This document shows positions 36,528 through 48,314 of a stretch of DNA of 64,000 nucleotides, piece after piece. This DNA comes from Diabrotica undecimpunctata (taxonomy: Eukaryota > Arthropoda > Insecta > Coleoptera > Chrysomelidae). A program made the position numbers and the translations under genes. Location of the stretch: assembly GCF_040954645.1 (NCBI RefSeq), contig NC_092804.1, positions 90,428,316-90,492,315 of the forward strand. The letters run 5' to 3'. The number at the start of each line of letters is the position of its first letter. Position 1 is the stretch's first letter. The notes under the pieces are model-generated. The model had not been told where the DNA came from. It saw nothing but the letters and a program-made list of their open reading frames with translations, and ran no database searches.

Positions 36528-38044
36528 CCAAAAAATCCACAAACCAACACTATCGGTTCGTCCCATAGTAGCTTCCATTGGAACACCCACTGAAAATATC
36601 TCAGCTTTTGTTACAGACATACTTACTAATGCATATAATTATGAAAGTCAATATTACATTAAAGATTCTTTTGAGATGGTAAATAAATATAATGGCTACA
36701 TACTTCCATCAAATTATGTCCTCGTTAGCCTTGACGTTGTATCCTTATTCAGCAATGTTCATCTAGGAATATGTTTGACATCAAAGAGGTTGTTGTTCCA
36801 TGTCTTACGACAGATTCATCAGCATCGTCGAATTTCTCTTTAACAACACTTACTTCTCATTTAATGATAAATTCTATCAACAAACTTTCGGTACCCCTAT
36901 GGGAGCTAAGATTTCTCCTATCATTGCAACTTACGTTATGGATTATGTATTAGACTCAGTCATTCCTTTACTATCCTTTAATATTCCATTTATTAAAAAA
37001 TATGTTGATGATATCATTTTGGCTATACCCAATGACAAGGTAGATGAACTATTAGACACTTTTAATGGTTATGACCCCTACATCCAGTTCACTATAGAGA
37101 GGGAAGATGGTAATTGGTCCGTCCCCTTTCTCGACATAAGGATGATCAGGGAAACCAACAACATCAAAATAGATTGGTATCAAAAACCGACCCATTCTGG
37201 TAGATACCTTAACTACAACTCATACCATAATAATTCTACCAAAGTCAACTTAATCAAACAGATGAAAAATAGAGTAACAAAACTATCAGATCCTTCATTT
37301 CATACAAAAAACCTACAAATCCTACAGAAACTTTTTATTTCAAACGCTTATCCAACACCATTAGTTAATAAGATTTTGTTTAATACTATCCATGACGAAG
37401 ATATTTCACCTTCCTTCGCGACTAACAATGCTGATCCTGATGTCTTAAGTGGGAACCCAGTCTCTGATACTCCTATAAACAAATATTTTTCATTACCATA
37501 TTTCAGAGATATCACTCCGGGGTTAACAAGGATTCTGAAAAGTGTTGAAAATAGCTTTGGCAATAATAATAACAACATTAAACTTAATGTAGCTTGTAGA
37601 TCAGCCCTAACAATTAATAATCTTTATTCTAAGATAAAAGATAAGACTCCCATAGATAGGCTTAGTAATATTGTCTACAACATTCCATGTCTCTCTTGCA
37701 ACAATTCCTACATCGGTCAAACATCTCAATTATTGAAATCACGTATTACACTACACAAAAGTGATTCTCGACTTCACCCTGACCGTTGTGCATTAGCCAA
37801 ACATGTCCATTCCACTGGTCATCTCATGGACTATACCAACACCACAATTCTCCACCGTGAGAACAATAAATCTAAAAGAGAGTTCATTGAAATGTCTTAT
37901 ATTTTTCTTAACGATTTCTCCATTAATGTTAAGAGTGACATCAAGAATCTAAGCGATATATACCACCTGTTACTTAAATCAGATACCAAGAACAATACTA
38001 TATCACAGATTACTAACTTGACTGATATATCCATTAACAACTAA
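36528..38044 (+). pseudogene. Penelope-like reverse transcriptase with GIY-YIG endonuclease, 5'-truncated, one frameshift
   Basis: The sequence begins inside the RT (KIHKPTLSVRPIVASIG), continues with YVLVSLDVVSLFSNV, then shifts frame near 36790. The open part 36800-38044 has QQTFGTPMGAKISPIIATYV, the catalytic IKKYVDDIILAI (YVDD), WSVPFLDIRMI and WYQKPTHSGRYLNYNS, all characteristic of Penelope-like reverse transcriptases. The C-terminal third is the GIY-YIG endonuclease with the CLSC pair and HVHSTGHLMDY. The protein copies RNA at a nicked target; the N-terminal RT part is lacking. Confidence 0.93.
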
Positions 38045-38732
38045 CATACCTTTATAATTAATTTTCATTAACAAAAAATATATAACATTCCCTTGCTTTT
38101 CTTAGATACGTCTCAATAAGATTCAATAATACATGAACAATATAATATAATTAAATAAAGAAAATCAAAATAATATTTCCCTTTACTGGGATTTAAATTC
38201 ATTCGTTTTTTACCAATGAACCTTAACGACATAAAGATTCATACCAACTATAATGAAGTTGTCAGCGCTTGCGTTCTGGCTTAAACAGAACCTCACTTTT
38301 AACTATCTAAAAATCAAAAATTTAGTTATTGCCGACATTTCAAAGAATTACCTCCTTTTAAATGTAGTTGCATTGGGTTTTTCGATTAACCTTGGGTAAG
38401 CCTTTACGTGTCAAGTTCGAAGCTACCATACATTTCAATTCTTATAAAAAACTTTTTTTGCACATAGTAACAAAAAACACCACTGTTACTAGCAAAGTTT
38501 TTTAATATTCTAACTCTACAATTCTAAGTTACGGTAAGATCAATAATGTTTTAATAGATAATATATGGTAGCTAATTATAATTTATTCTCTTTCAGCCCT
38601 GAAGAAGCCAAATTAATTCTCTTTGGCGAAAACGTTCGGCGAAACAATTGATACACATTAGAGTATTTCTTGCAGATTTCCCCAATATTTAAGAGTTTAC
38701 TATTTAACTAATCTGCAAAGATTAAATTTCTT

Positions 38733-38735
<3 letters not shown>

Positions 38736-38812
<77 letters not shown>
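38736..38812. repeat. (TA)n microsatellite at the second piggyBac breakpoint
   Basis: About 38 TA units running directly into TATGTGGAGAAAAAAATATC, where the piggyBac frame resumes. Confidence 0.98.
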
Positions 38813-38815
<3 letters not shown>

Positions 38816-39658
38816 GAGAAAAAAATATCGATGAAGTAGGCCTGGATGATCAAGAAAAAAAAACTAAATGTTCTAACTCAATCTGTTCTCCGATAATGCA
38901 AGCCTATTTATAAGACAAACAGGAACATTACCGCCGATAACTGGTTTTCCTCTATAGAACTAGTGGATATCCTAAAAATTAAAGGTTTGACATACGTAGG
39001 TACGTTGAAAAAAAATAAAAAGGAAATTCCTCCGGCGTTCCTTCCAATGGTTTCCAGAAAAATTGACGAATCTCTTGATGGGTTTACTAAAGAACTGACG
39101 CTTCTTTCTTATGTACCAAAGTGAAACAAAGAGGTTATATTTGTTTCATCGATGCACCACAGTGAAAGTATTGACGGTGGTTCTGGAAAGCCTGAAATTA
39201 TTGCATTTTATAACGCGACAAAGGGTGGAGTAGATGTTCTGGATGAAAAATGCAGCAAATATTCGAGCAGTCACCGTACACGTAGATGCCCAATGTCAAT
39301 ATTTTACAGAGTTGTCGACATAACTTCTACAAATGCATATATTGTATATTGTTCGGCAAATTTTGAATAGAAAATAACTCGATTCTAATTTATCAAAAGT
39401 TTAGCACATGATTTAGTAACACCACTGCTTACCAGAAGACTAACCAACACACGAATTCCTAGAGAAATTCGAATGAATATTAGTAGGATACTTCAGGTTC
39501 CAGATCCGGTTGTCGAAACAATAAACGAGAAGTTGCCAAATAGAAAAACCTGCCTGATCTGTCCCCCAAGGCTAAAAAAAGAACTGCTTATGCGTGTGTT
39601 GAATGCAAGGGACCAACTTGTTTGGGCTGTTAAAAAAAAATTGTAATACTTGTTACAG
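38812..39658 (+). pseudogene. piggyBac-like transposase, C-terminal half
   Basis: The frame resumes with KNIDEVGLDDQ and continues in changing frames: NITADNWFSSIELVDILK with the second catalytic Asp (near 38935), GLTYVGTLKKNKKEIPPAFL, then the open stretch 39152-39370 with ATKGGVDVLDEKCSKYSS carrying the third catalytic Asp (near 39230) and YSSSHRTRRCPMSIFYRVVD. The end (39545-39630) has the Cys-rich tail with TCLICPPR, a CVEC-like pair and a CLGC-like pair. Together with 24044-24502 it covers most of one transposase. Confidence 0.9.
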
Positions 39659-40015
39659 TCTACGCTAAGTATCGTATGCTTTTATTTATTCTATACCTAT
39701 TTTTACCTAAGTTTACCCATTGCATTTTTCTAAGTAAAGCAAAGAAGTGATTTATTTTGTTAATAAACGTGGTAAATGAAATATTCTTTTGAATGTTTTG
39801 TAATGGCATTTATTGTTTTTTGAGAAAATTTTAGTAAAACGTAGTGAATTTTTGTTTTTTTTTTGTTGACGCTATACTCTGGCTTATCTAAATAAATACT
39901 TAAATCAGTTGCAACAATTTTTTAAGAGAATGACACTTTACGAGGTATATTTAAGCGTTAGTAATTAAAAAATAAAAACATTCGCAATTTCTTAATATTA
40001 ATTTGATGGTGGTGT
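39659..40015. other. 3' noncoding part of the piggyBac element
   Basis: AT-rich, no gene. AATAAA-type sequences are present near 39765 and 39890. Confidence 0.5.
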
Positions 40016-40072
40016 CAAGTTGACGGCACGTCATCAGTTGCGTGACAACTGTGGCACGTCACCAGTTATGGG
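40016..40072. repeat. Probable piggyBac right terminal repeat
   Basis: GGCACGTCATCAGTT and GGCACGTCACCAGTT occur 32 bases apart around the palindrome CAGTTGCGTGACAACTG, ending ATGGG and then CTAA, close to the GGG-TTAA end usual for piggyBac. Read inward, the end starts CCCATAACTGGTGACGTGCC. The partner end was not found. Confidence 0.6.
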
Positions 40073-40240
40073 CTAATTGTAGTTCGGCGACTCATTCTTA
40101 AATAATTTTTTTATTTGCCAATTAAATACTTTTACATGTCAAATTAAACATAAAAGATGACTGCAACTGCAATATGAATTTAATTCAATGAATCCAATGT
40201 CTACTTCGTAAATTTTAAATTGTTGAGTTGTTTATGCTTT
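40073..40240. other. Unassigned AT-rich sequence
   Basis: Flank between the piggyBac end and the Tc1-like fossil; no feature seen. Confidence 0.4.
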
Positions 40241-40249
40241 ATCCTATCT

Positions 40250-40345
40250 GCATCCTTTTGATGTTACAGCTAACATCAAAATCACATATAAAATAATTAA
40301 ATATTTATTGTTATTTTAGTTTGGTATATTTAAAACACAAAAAAG
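40250..40345 (+). repeat. Tc1-like 3'-end fossil, second copy
   Basis: AAATAATTAAATATTTATTG followed by TTATTT and GGTATATTTAAAAC matches the 3' flank of the Tc1-like fossil at 8115-8200 in the opposite orientation. Confidence 0.75.
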
Positions 40346-40647
40346 CAGAAGAATTATAGTAATTTAATTTCAGTATGTAATTTTTTTCTAATAAATATTG
40401 AGTCACTGGTCAATTATACTTGAGTCAATTATACATTTTGGCGATTATTCTGCAAATCGTCAATTTTTTTATTTTTCAAATTAATAAACGATTATTTTTG
40501 TCGATTATTTCGCTAATCACACACTATCTTAGAAAAATACTTTTCCGATATTTTGATTTATTATTTGATATTTGTATTTGAGTAACTATTTATTTAATTA
40601 ATCCATAATCTTGTATTTTTATTTAGTTTATTGATTTATTGACCACC

Positions 40648-41526
40648 ATGAATGGTAACAGCAACACTCCTCGTCCTGCGCCTTAGAGTCGAAATAGAAC
40701 CGTACAAACTATCTGAAATATTTTCTATCGTATCCGAATTTAAAGGCAATCAGATATTTTTACACACATTTTCACATATAATTCACATAAAAAATAAATT
40801 ACGCGAAAGAGCAGCACAACTTATAAGTTCAAGAAATCCATTATCGTATCTAGAAATCAAACAGCTTCTTACTTCTCATTTTGGAGACACTAGAGACCTA
40901 TCTTCTTAGATACAAGATTTACAGAGAGTCAAACAACTTCCGAATTAATCGGCTCTTACATTCCTCAATCGTGTCCAAGTCCTTAATGCAAAAATGCATG
41001 TCAACATACAGAAATCTAACCTCTCTGCTGTAGAAAAACAGGCCCAAATTGTTTTAATCGAATCAATGGCGCTCAATACCTTATTGACCGGCCTCGATCC
41101 AAGGATCGCTCACATCATTCGTGTTAGTAATCCAAAAGACTTTTTTGAAGCTCAAGTCCGCATCAGACGAGAGTTACACTAATCCTATTTCGAAATACAG
41201 AAAATCAATCGAACCCAATCAAAACAATCAACCCATCAGAAGACCAAACATTCAACCACATAGACGCACGTTTTTTGGACGTATGGGCCACTCGTACAAC
41301 GAATGTCGTTCTCGACAAAATTCCCAAAATAACTCGCAGAATTCCAACAATTCTCATAATTTTAACAATTCCCGAAATTTTAATAGCCATCAAAACTTCA
41401 ATAACGCTCAAAACAATGGCTTTCACAGACCAACTTTCAGTTCAAATAATAATTTCCAAAACAATAGACCCAATGACCAACAAAGACATCAATTCCCACC
41501 AAATCGAAATAATTCACAAGTACGCG
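40648..41526 (+). pseudogene. gag: Gypsy-2 Gag, N-terminal and central part, interrupted by BEL-2
   Basis: A good start context ACCACCATGAATGG at 40648 opens a frame broken after a dozen codons; the homologous sequence continues in another frame (40652 on) with SEFKGNQIFLHTF, then RVQVLNAKMHVNIQKSNLSA and LLTGLDPRIAHIIRVSNPKD, typical of errantivirus and mdg-type Gag. At least one stop (40907) and a frameshift near 41170 follow. The zinc-knuckle-like GRMGHSYNECR and an Asn-rich tail (41270-41520) lead to the BEL-2 junction at 41526. The remaining Gag is at 49890 onward. Confidence 0.85.
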
Positions 41527-41942
41527 TTTTTAAATTCAAATATGGTTGTATAAATTAATCAATACATTTTTCCTCCCCTGTATTCATCCGATCCTAATAG
41601 TACCGCTGAGGCTCGGGAACACATCTCGCTAAAGTCACAAGAGCTTAAGTCGTTAAGTGGGAAAGACGCAACCCGACAGTGAATTCCTATTGAATTCGTT
41701 TTGTTCGTTGTTTCATAAAGTAGTTTAAATCCTGGTAATTAGACCAAGCGGTAAGTTTTACCTAGTTTTACCTGTACCTTTAAATTGTTTTTGATTGTTT
41801 ATTGCAACCAATTAAATTATGATGAATATTTGCACCTATGAGTTAAAGTTCATTTCTCTTGCCAGAATTATCAAAGGAATAGTTCGTGATAATTTAATTA
41901 CTATTAATTCGTAATAGTACATTATTTGTTGAATTCCCCTCA
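41527..41942 (+). repeat. BEL-2 5' LTR (about 416 bp)
   Basis: It begins TTTTTAAATTCAAATATGG (the other LTR has TGTTTAAATTC, so the TG was mutated here) and ends CCCCTCA. High similarity to 49481-49889. Confidence 0.9.
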
Positions 41943-42286
41943 TTCGCCTATCTAGCTAGATTTGAACTCATTTGTTGAAAAAAATATTTTGTTATAATAT
42001 AAATTTGAATGGTGGGTTTCGTCTAATGTCGTATTTTTTATCGTTTTGAGGGTTCTAATCTTAAGAAACCGGGTTGATTAATTTGCGTCTCTTGTCGAAA
42101 GCTATTAAATTCGAGGCTTGATAATAATTTATGAACTTTTAAAGTGAACCATATGGGACTGTTTAAAAGGGGATTATAGTCGTTTTAATAAAGTATCAAG
42201 TTTCAAATCGTTTATTTCGGGGTTTTAAAACACATTCTTGTACATTTTCGTGAGTATAATAATATTGGAATTTGTTTGATTCTGCA
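41943..42286 (+). other. BEL-2 5' untranslated leader
   Basis: Noncoding. No primer site was identified directly after the LTR; TGGTGGGTTTCGTC near 42010 is a weak candidate. Confidence 0.5.
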
Positions 42287-43540
42287 ATGGAGAAGTTAGA
42301 AGAGAAGAATAAAAAGCTCAAATTTTTTAAAAAACCTGCTTGAAATGACATTCAGGTAATTTTCGATTTGGGTTTTAAATCTTTAAGCGATATTTCGATC
42401 CGACCTTTATTTAAAATTAGAGTAGAAGAATTATATTCAATTCGTGAAGAATTCTTAAAACATCACACAAATATTATTGGTAATATTCTTTCTGTACCAG
42501 ACACGGATATGAGGGTTGAAGAAAATGTTCGGGAGTTATTTTTGGAACAATTTTACAAATATAACAATATGAAACTCCAGAACCGTTTAGATTGGTAGTA
42601 GTCCCACAATTTAATATTCGCTTGCGTAAAATAGTGCTGTCTAAATTTAAGGGTGATTTTAAGGAGTTTAGTTCATTTTTAGACCTACGAGTATATAATT
42701 CGGTTGTACATAATAACACAGGCCTAGCAGACGTAGAAAAGTTTAAGTATTTGAAAGGATATTTAGAAGGGACTCCACTTAGTTTGATTCGTAATTTGTC
42801 AATAAATAGCGATAATTATCAAATTGCTTATGATCTAATTGTTAAACGGTACACAAATGTTCGCCGTTGTGCGACCGCGCATTGGGATGCGATCATGGGC
42901 GTACAGAAAATATCGGTAGTTAATTCGAAAAATCTGGCTAAATTAGTAGACACGTTTTTAGAAAATTTAGCCGCATTGAAAACATTAGGTCTTCCGACAG
43001 AACATTGGGACTTTATTATGTTTCATTTACTTTTGTCGAAACTAGACGCGGATTCAGTAAAGTTATTTGAGTTAGAAAATAAATCGAATAAAATTCCGTC
43101 TTTTCAAAAATTGGTAGAGTTTATTGAAACTCAGTACATTGCTTACGATAATTTGAATAGTAGCCTAAGTGAATCTAAGAAATCGTCGCGGGCCCCAACT
43201 TATACGGAGCCAAAGTGTAATTATAATCATTCTAATGAGTCAAGGCATAATCGTAGTTCATCCTTTGTTACAAATTCGTCGTCAATATGTTGTGCTTTAT
43301 GTAAACAAAGTCATTATCTAAACCAGTGCTCGTTGTTTTTGAAAAAATCTCCAAAAGAAAGATACCAATTTTGTAAAGAATCTTTCTCGTATTGTAGGTG
43401 TCTTAATCAGGCTAATCATTCTGTCAAGTCGTGTCCAAAGGCATTTAAATGTAGTAAATGTAATAGTCACCTTCATAATAGTTTGTTGCACTTTAATAGA
43501 AATCGTTCCAATAGTCAGTCGTCCACAGAAAATACTAATA
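42287..43540 (+). pseudogene. gag: BEL-2 Gag (DUF1759-like) with zinc knuckles
   Basis: The ATG at 42287 starts MEKLEEKNKKLKFF, with a stop after 18 codons and a frameshift near 42570. From 42592 the frame is open: FKGDFKEFSSFLDLRVYNSV, LKGYLEGTPLSLIRNL and LVKRYTNVRR are the BEL Gag core. Residues about 220-300 hold three Cys/His clusters (CALCKQSHYLNQC, then a CRCLNQANHSVKSC type and CSKCNSHLHNSLLH), a known arrangement in BEL/Pao Gag. The frame runs on into the protease. Confidence 0.9.
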
Positions 43541-44446
43541 ATCCCGGGGCATCGGGTGTCGAACAAAATTCGCCTGAAATATCAAATTGTGCTGCTAGTT
43601 TTGTAGGGAAGAAAAACGAAACAAAAAAGGAAATATTGCTCGGTACCGTTTTAGCTCACGTGATTGATAGTAAGGGGTGTAAACAGCCCTTGAGATGTCT
43701 TCTAGATTCGGGTTCAATGAGTTCGTTCAGTAGTCGAAAAGCTGCCAGTAGACTAGGGTGGCCTAAAACTCCTTGTTCATTTGAAGTTCACGGACTCAAT
43801 TCGATGCAGACGAAACTGAATCAAGGTTAAATAAGTTTTTCTATCCAACCTCGTCATCAGAAGTCACCGATGTTTCACTTGAAGGCTGTTATTACAGATC
43901 GGGTTTGCTCGGATTTTCCGAGCACCAAAATTGACATATCGACGTGTAATTATAATAAAAATTTGAAATTAGCCGATCCCGAATTTAACTGTAGTCAATC
44001 TATTGATTTGTTAATTGATTGTAGCATATTTTCGAAGGTGTTGTTAGAAGGTAAAATTGAAGGTAAAGCGCGACAACCTGATGCCCTAAATACCGTTTTT
44101 GGTTATATTTTGTTAGGACCTACTAGCACACCTAACCTTTCGTCGACTTCGCTTGTTTGCCTTTCAAATATTGAAGACCCACTAGATTCTTCATTATCGA
44201 TATTTTGGGAACTGGAAAACAACCAGAAGACGCTCTGTGCGAGAACATTTATCGGGAAACGCATAATCGGGACGTCTCGGGTAAATATGTTGTGTCTTTG
44301 CCTTTTCGTAAATCGCCGCCTTGTTTGCAAAATAGCTATGATACTGCTTTAAATAGACTGCTATCATTAGAACGGCGCTTATCTCGTTAACCAAGTTTGA
44401 AAAAAGAATATTCTTTTCAAATCATGAATGTGTTGCTTGTGTGAGT
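43541..44446 (+). pseudogene. pol: BEL-2 aspartic protease and start of the polymerase region
   Basis: ILLGTVLAHVIDSKGCKQPL then RCLLDSGSMSSFSSRKAA contains the DSGS active site of the BEL/Pao peptidase. An in-frame stop at 43828 is followed by the second half (DRVCSDFPSTKIDIS, LADPEFNCSQSIDLLI, FGYILLGPT). A frameshift near 44215 leads into the RT N-terminal region (EDALCENIYRETHNRD, then LSLERRLS), which is cut off near 44446 by inserted DNA. BEL-1 lacks this protease, so this is the better-preserved copy. Confidence 0.9.
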
Positions 44447-44896
44447 CCATTTTAAAAGAGGTAAAAAAGAAATAAATTAGACTTACTCACAATCAGTTTA
44501 ATTTTACTACCCAAGACGACCGGTTTCGCTTTCTAAAATTTGCAAAGCATTATCAGGTCAGTGGTACAAAGTAAACTAAATGCTGAAATTATAAAAAGCT
44601 CATATTAGGGTGCTGTCTTATAAGGATATAGATCAAAAAAGTTATAGATCAAAAAAAGGTTTTAGTAATTATGCCAATATTACATGTCTGTGTTTATTAA
44701 TATGCATAAATTGTTTTAGCAGACAGAGTAACAACCCACAAATTGGTAAGAGGAAAAATCTGTTGAATTGTAATAAATTAGAAATAAACAAAATACTATG
44801 TACATTCCGGTACAAAAGTTTTTATATAGTGATTGGTGATTCATAGTTTAAACTATCCCGTATTACTGATAATGAGTGATCTTCAGTCAATGTTGT
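44447..44896. other. Insert adjacent to the foldback element, with a CTGATAA...GAAAC motif
   Basis: Foreign to BEL-2. On the minus strand, 44557-44520 reads CTGATAATGCTTTGCAAATT, a loop, then AGAAAGCGAAACCGG. Whether this 450-bp segment belongs to the same insertion as the foldback element is unclear. Confidence 0.55.
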
Positions 44897-46380
44897 AACT
44901 GTCTAACAACTTAGGAGGGAGTTTCTTGAGGGGAGGGACGTTAACAGATAATATAGGAGTAAGGTATATGTTATTGTTTGTTGAAAGAAAATGTGATGTT
45001 TTATATTATTAAAGTTATTAAAGTTATTTATATTTATTAAAGAGATATATTTTGAAATGTGTGTTAAATTATTGAAAATTTTTATAAAGAAAGAGGACGG
45101 TTATATGACAATGAATGAAAGTACTTGTACTATTTTGTGTGTGTTCAATTTCTTTTACTTATAATTATCAACTTTTGATTAAAAGCATTTAATTTCTTCT
45201 AGGCAGAGCATTGTGATGTCTTTCTTTCTTTCTTTCTCCCCTTCCTTTAACCCTAACAGGGTGTCGGATTTGGGCTAGCTATTTTAATTTCCATTTACCC
45301 ACCTCTTCCATTATTTTCTGTTTCCTGCCATTATTTTTAATTCCTCGAGTGATTTTGAATTGTGATGTCAAATGTTAAAATAATAAATTAAAACACAATT
45401 AGGGAACAAACAGACAGAACACAATTAACAGGACAAAACAAACATTAAACTTAAAAAAAGGGGGCTTAGAGGCACTACATTACTTGCTAGGAGAGGAATT
45501 GGGTTTTTTGTTGTCTACTAGTATTTTAAGAGGTAAATTTGACAAGCTAATGTAGGTTAAAGTGTGACAGTTCTTTTTCTATTTCTAAAGTTAACTAGTT
45601 TTTCAAGCTAACAGACCTTAGTAGTTAATCTATTAAAAGAAATTGAAAGAACCAGAATTCTGGTTCTTTAAAAAATTTATTATAAATAAAAATTATTTCA
45701 ATTAATTTGACTGTCACACTTACAATTTAATTCAGCAAGTGATTGTTAAAAGTATGCCAATATTGTACACATTAGCTTACATTTTCAATTTCTTTTAATT
45801 GTTTAACTACTAAGGTCTGTTAGCTTGAAAAACTAGTTAACTTTAGAAATAGAAGAAGAACTGTCACACTTTAACCTACATTAGCTTGTCAAATTTACCT
45901 CTTAAAATATTAGTAGACAACAAAAAACCCAATTCCTCTCCTAACAAGTAATGTAGTGCCTATAAGCCCCCTTTTTTAAAGTTTTATGTTTGTTTTGTCC
46001 TGTTAATTGTGTTCGGTGTGTCCCTAATTGTGTTTTAATTTATTATTTTAACATTTGACATCACAATTCTCTGCCTAGTAGAAATTAAATGCTTTTAATC
46101 AAAAGTTGATAATTACAAGTCAAAGAAATTGCACACCCACAAAATAGTACAAGTGCTTTCATTCATTGTCATATAACTGTCCCCTTTCTTTATAAAAATT
46201 TTCAATAATTTAACACACATTTCAAAATATATCTCTTTAATAAATATAAATAACTTTAATATTTTAAATAATATAAAACATCACATTTTCTATCAACAAA
46301 CAATAACATATACCTTACTCCTATATCATCTGTTAACATCCCTCCCCTCAAGAAAGTTCCTCCTAAGTTGTTAGACAGTT
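44897..46380. mobile_element. Palindromic foldback element, arms about 600 bp
   Basis: Left arm 44897-45648 and right arm 45783-46380 are inverted copies (AACTGTCTAACAACTTAGG at the left end), about 600 bp each once a 149-bp addition in the left arm is discounted. The 134-bp centre has a perfect 24-bp palindrome AAAGAACCAGAA/TTCTGGTTCTTT at 45646-45669. No open frame. No clear target duplication was found. It replaced the core of the BEL-2 reverse transcriptase. Confidence 0.88.
45210..45369 (-). mobile_element. 138-bp truncated non-LTR 3' end with (GAAA)n tail in the foldback arm
   Basis: Present in the left arm only and flanked by the 11-bp duplication ATTGTGATGTC (45210-45220 and 45359-45369). 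On the minus strand it ends in GAAAGAAAGAAAGAAA. It arrived after the foldback element formed. Confidence 0.85.
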
Positions 46381-47343
46381 GAAGTAGAATGAACCCAAAT
46401 TGTTGTCACAATTTCATTAATTTTGATTCAGAAGAAAATGGTACTTCATTAAGAATTCTTTGTTTTGAAGTGGATTGCACAGTCCCACGTCTTTCAATTT
46501 TCAGTCAAATTGCAAGACGTCCCTTGTACCAAAAGATTATTTTTATCCAAATTAGCTCGAATTTATGATCCTTGTGCTTACTTAACACCTATTACCTTTT
46601 TCATTAAACATTTAATCCAACAACTTTGGGCAACTGGTCTTAAATGGGATGATCGTCCTCTATCGGAAATAATTCGTGTATGGGAGCAATATAAGAGCGA
46701 ATTATCTCTTATTTTACAGTTCAAAATTCCTCGATTTTTGAATATTTCCTCATGTCCCATCTTAGAGCTTCATGGATTTGCCAATGCTAGTGAAAAGGGA
46801 TATGCTTGTGTCGTTTATATTCGTAGTATTGATACTCGTAACCTAGTTCAAGTTAATTTACTGTGTACCAAATCGAAAGTAGCTCCTATAAAACAGATTA
46901 CTATACCTCGATTAGAATTGTTAGCTGCTGTTCATTTAGTAAAACTTATGTTGTTTGTGTTAGAGTCGTGTAAGCATATAATATTTTAAAATGTGTATGC
47001 TTGGTTAGATTCTAAAAATCGTATTGCACTGGATTAAAAGTTCCTCTTCGAGATTCAAAACTTTCGTCGCAAATCGCATTTCGTATATCCAGTCCCATAG
47101 TCAAAATTATTCTTGGCATTATATCGAATCTGAAAATAATGCAGCCGATGCGCCTTCGCAAGGCACGCTACCGGCCGCTTTTCTATAAAAATTAGACTGG
47201 TTAACAGGTCCTTCGTTTTGATATAATATTCCATTAATTTTTCAAGAGGTTCCTCCCTCATTGCAGGAAAAATCCTCTTTGGAAGAGATAAAGAAAGCTT
47301 TAGTATTTGTTTGCCCTAGTAAAGGGCGAAACGGTCAGGACCC
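46381..47343 (+). pseudogene. pol: BEL-2 reverse transcriptase end and RNase H
   Basis: After the foldback element, BEL-2 resumes: LKWIAQSHVFQFSVKLQDVP, FLSKLARIYDPCAYLTPITF, GLKWDDRPLSEIIRVWEQYK, LHGFANASEKGYACVVYIRS and KQITIPRLELLAAVHLVKLM. These are the RT C-terminus, connection and RNase H start of BEL/Pao elements. From 46987 the RNase H continues in broken frames (WLDSKI, WHYIESENNAAD). The catalytic YVDD part of RT is absent, lost with the insertion. Confidence 0.88.
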
Positions 47344-48314
47344 TTGACTTTCGTAGAATTAGAAGACTCGTTGATTATTCTTGTCAGATTTATACAAGAA
47401 AAATATTTTGAAGAACATTTTCAATCAAACTCTTTTCCAAAACCATTTCGTAAGTTGGGAGTATTTTTAGATGATAGTACTCAGTGTTTAAGAGTAGGTG
47501 GTTGTCTATCTCAGTCTTCGTTATCGTTTGAAGCAAAACACCCGTTTTTGTTCCAAAAAAAATCTCGCCTTACTACTCTTCTAGTTCGTCATTATCATGA
47601 GAAGTATTTACATGCTGGATTTAAGAGTACTCAGTTTTTGGTTAGTCAAAGGTTTTGGATAATGTCTTCTAAACAAGCCGTTAATTCAGTATTGTCCAAA
47701 TGTATTAGATGTTGGAAACAATCTCCCAAAACTTTACAACCCCCTATGGGTAATTTGCCTAAATTTCGTCTCGGTGCCATTAAACCTTTTTCGATTTGTG
47801 GGTTAGATTATGGTGGACCGTTTTCGATAACCATGTCTCGTTAAAAGGGAGTTAGAACTCAAAAGGCCTATTTGTGTCTATTTGTATGTTGCGCTACAAA
47901 GGCTTTACATCGTTTTATCGCTTGGAGAGGTCGAGTATCGCAAGTATTTTGTGATAATGGCACTAATTTTCCTCGTGCTTATCGACAGCTTCGTAGCTTC
48001 ACTGAGAGCGCTCTCGATAAAGAAAATATTAAATTTTTAGTTGCTCCTCCTGCTGCTCCACATTGTGGCGGTATTTATGAACGCGGAATTAGTTCTGTAA
48101 AGGAACATATTGCTCGTATAGTCGGGGCACAAATTTTGACCTACGAAGAATTTTATACCGTTTTGACTTTAATTGAATCCGTCTTAAACTCACGCCCTCT
48201 CACCCCATTAACTAATGATGTTGAAGATCTCAATGCTTTGACCCCAGGATATTTCCTGACTCTTGAATCTGTTATGGGTAGCTCTTTCGGGACGACAGAC
48301 TCAGTAAAACACAG
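47344..48314 (+). pseudogene. pol: BEL-2 integrase, one stop and a short deletion
   Basis: Open from 47344: LVRHYHEKYLHAGFKSTQFL with the zinc-binding His pair, SKCIRCWKQSPKTLQPPMGN with the Cys pair, then FSICGLDYGGPFSITMSR with the first catalytic Asp and a stop at 47842. The frame continues: LCLFVCCATKALHRFIAWRG seems about 20 residues shorter than the family (deletion), SQVFCDNGTNF has the second Asp, CGGIYERGISSVKEHI the Glu, and LNSRPLTPLTND leads to the C-terminal domain. It is cut at 48314 by an insert. Confidence 0.9.

Noticed and set aside
36771..36953. A gene in other frames over the Penelope-like RT, and the plus-strand frame at 36399-36593
   Set aside because: Shadows of the RT and endonuclease frames of the two head-to-head copies.
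40250..40435. 5' LTR of Gypsy-2
   Set aside because: No convincing similarity to 55561-55842; only a primer-site-like TTTTGGCG at 40436 and a Tc1-like fossil were seen, so I did not call an LTR.
41275..41553. 92-codon protein at the end of Gypsy-2 gag
   Set aside because: Off-frame reading of the Asn-rich Gag tail and the BEL-2 LTR start.
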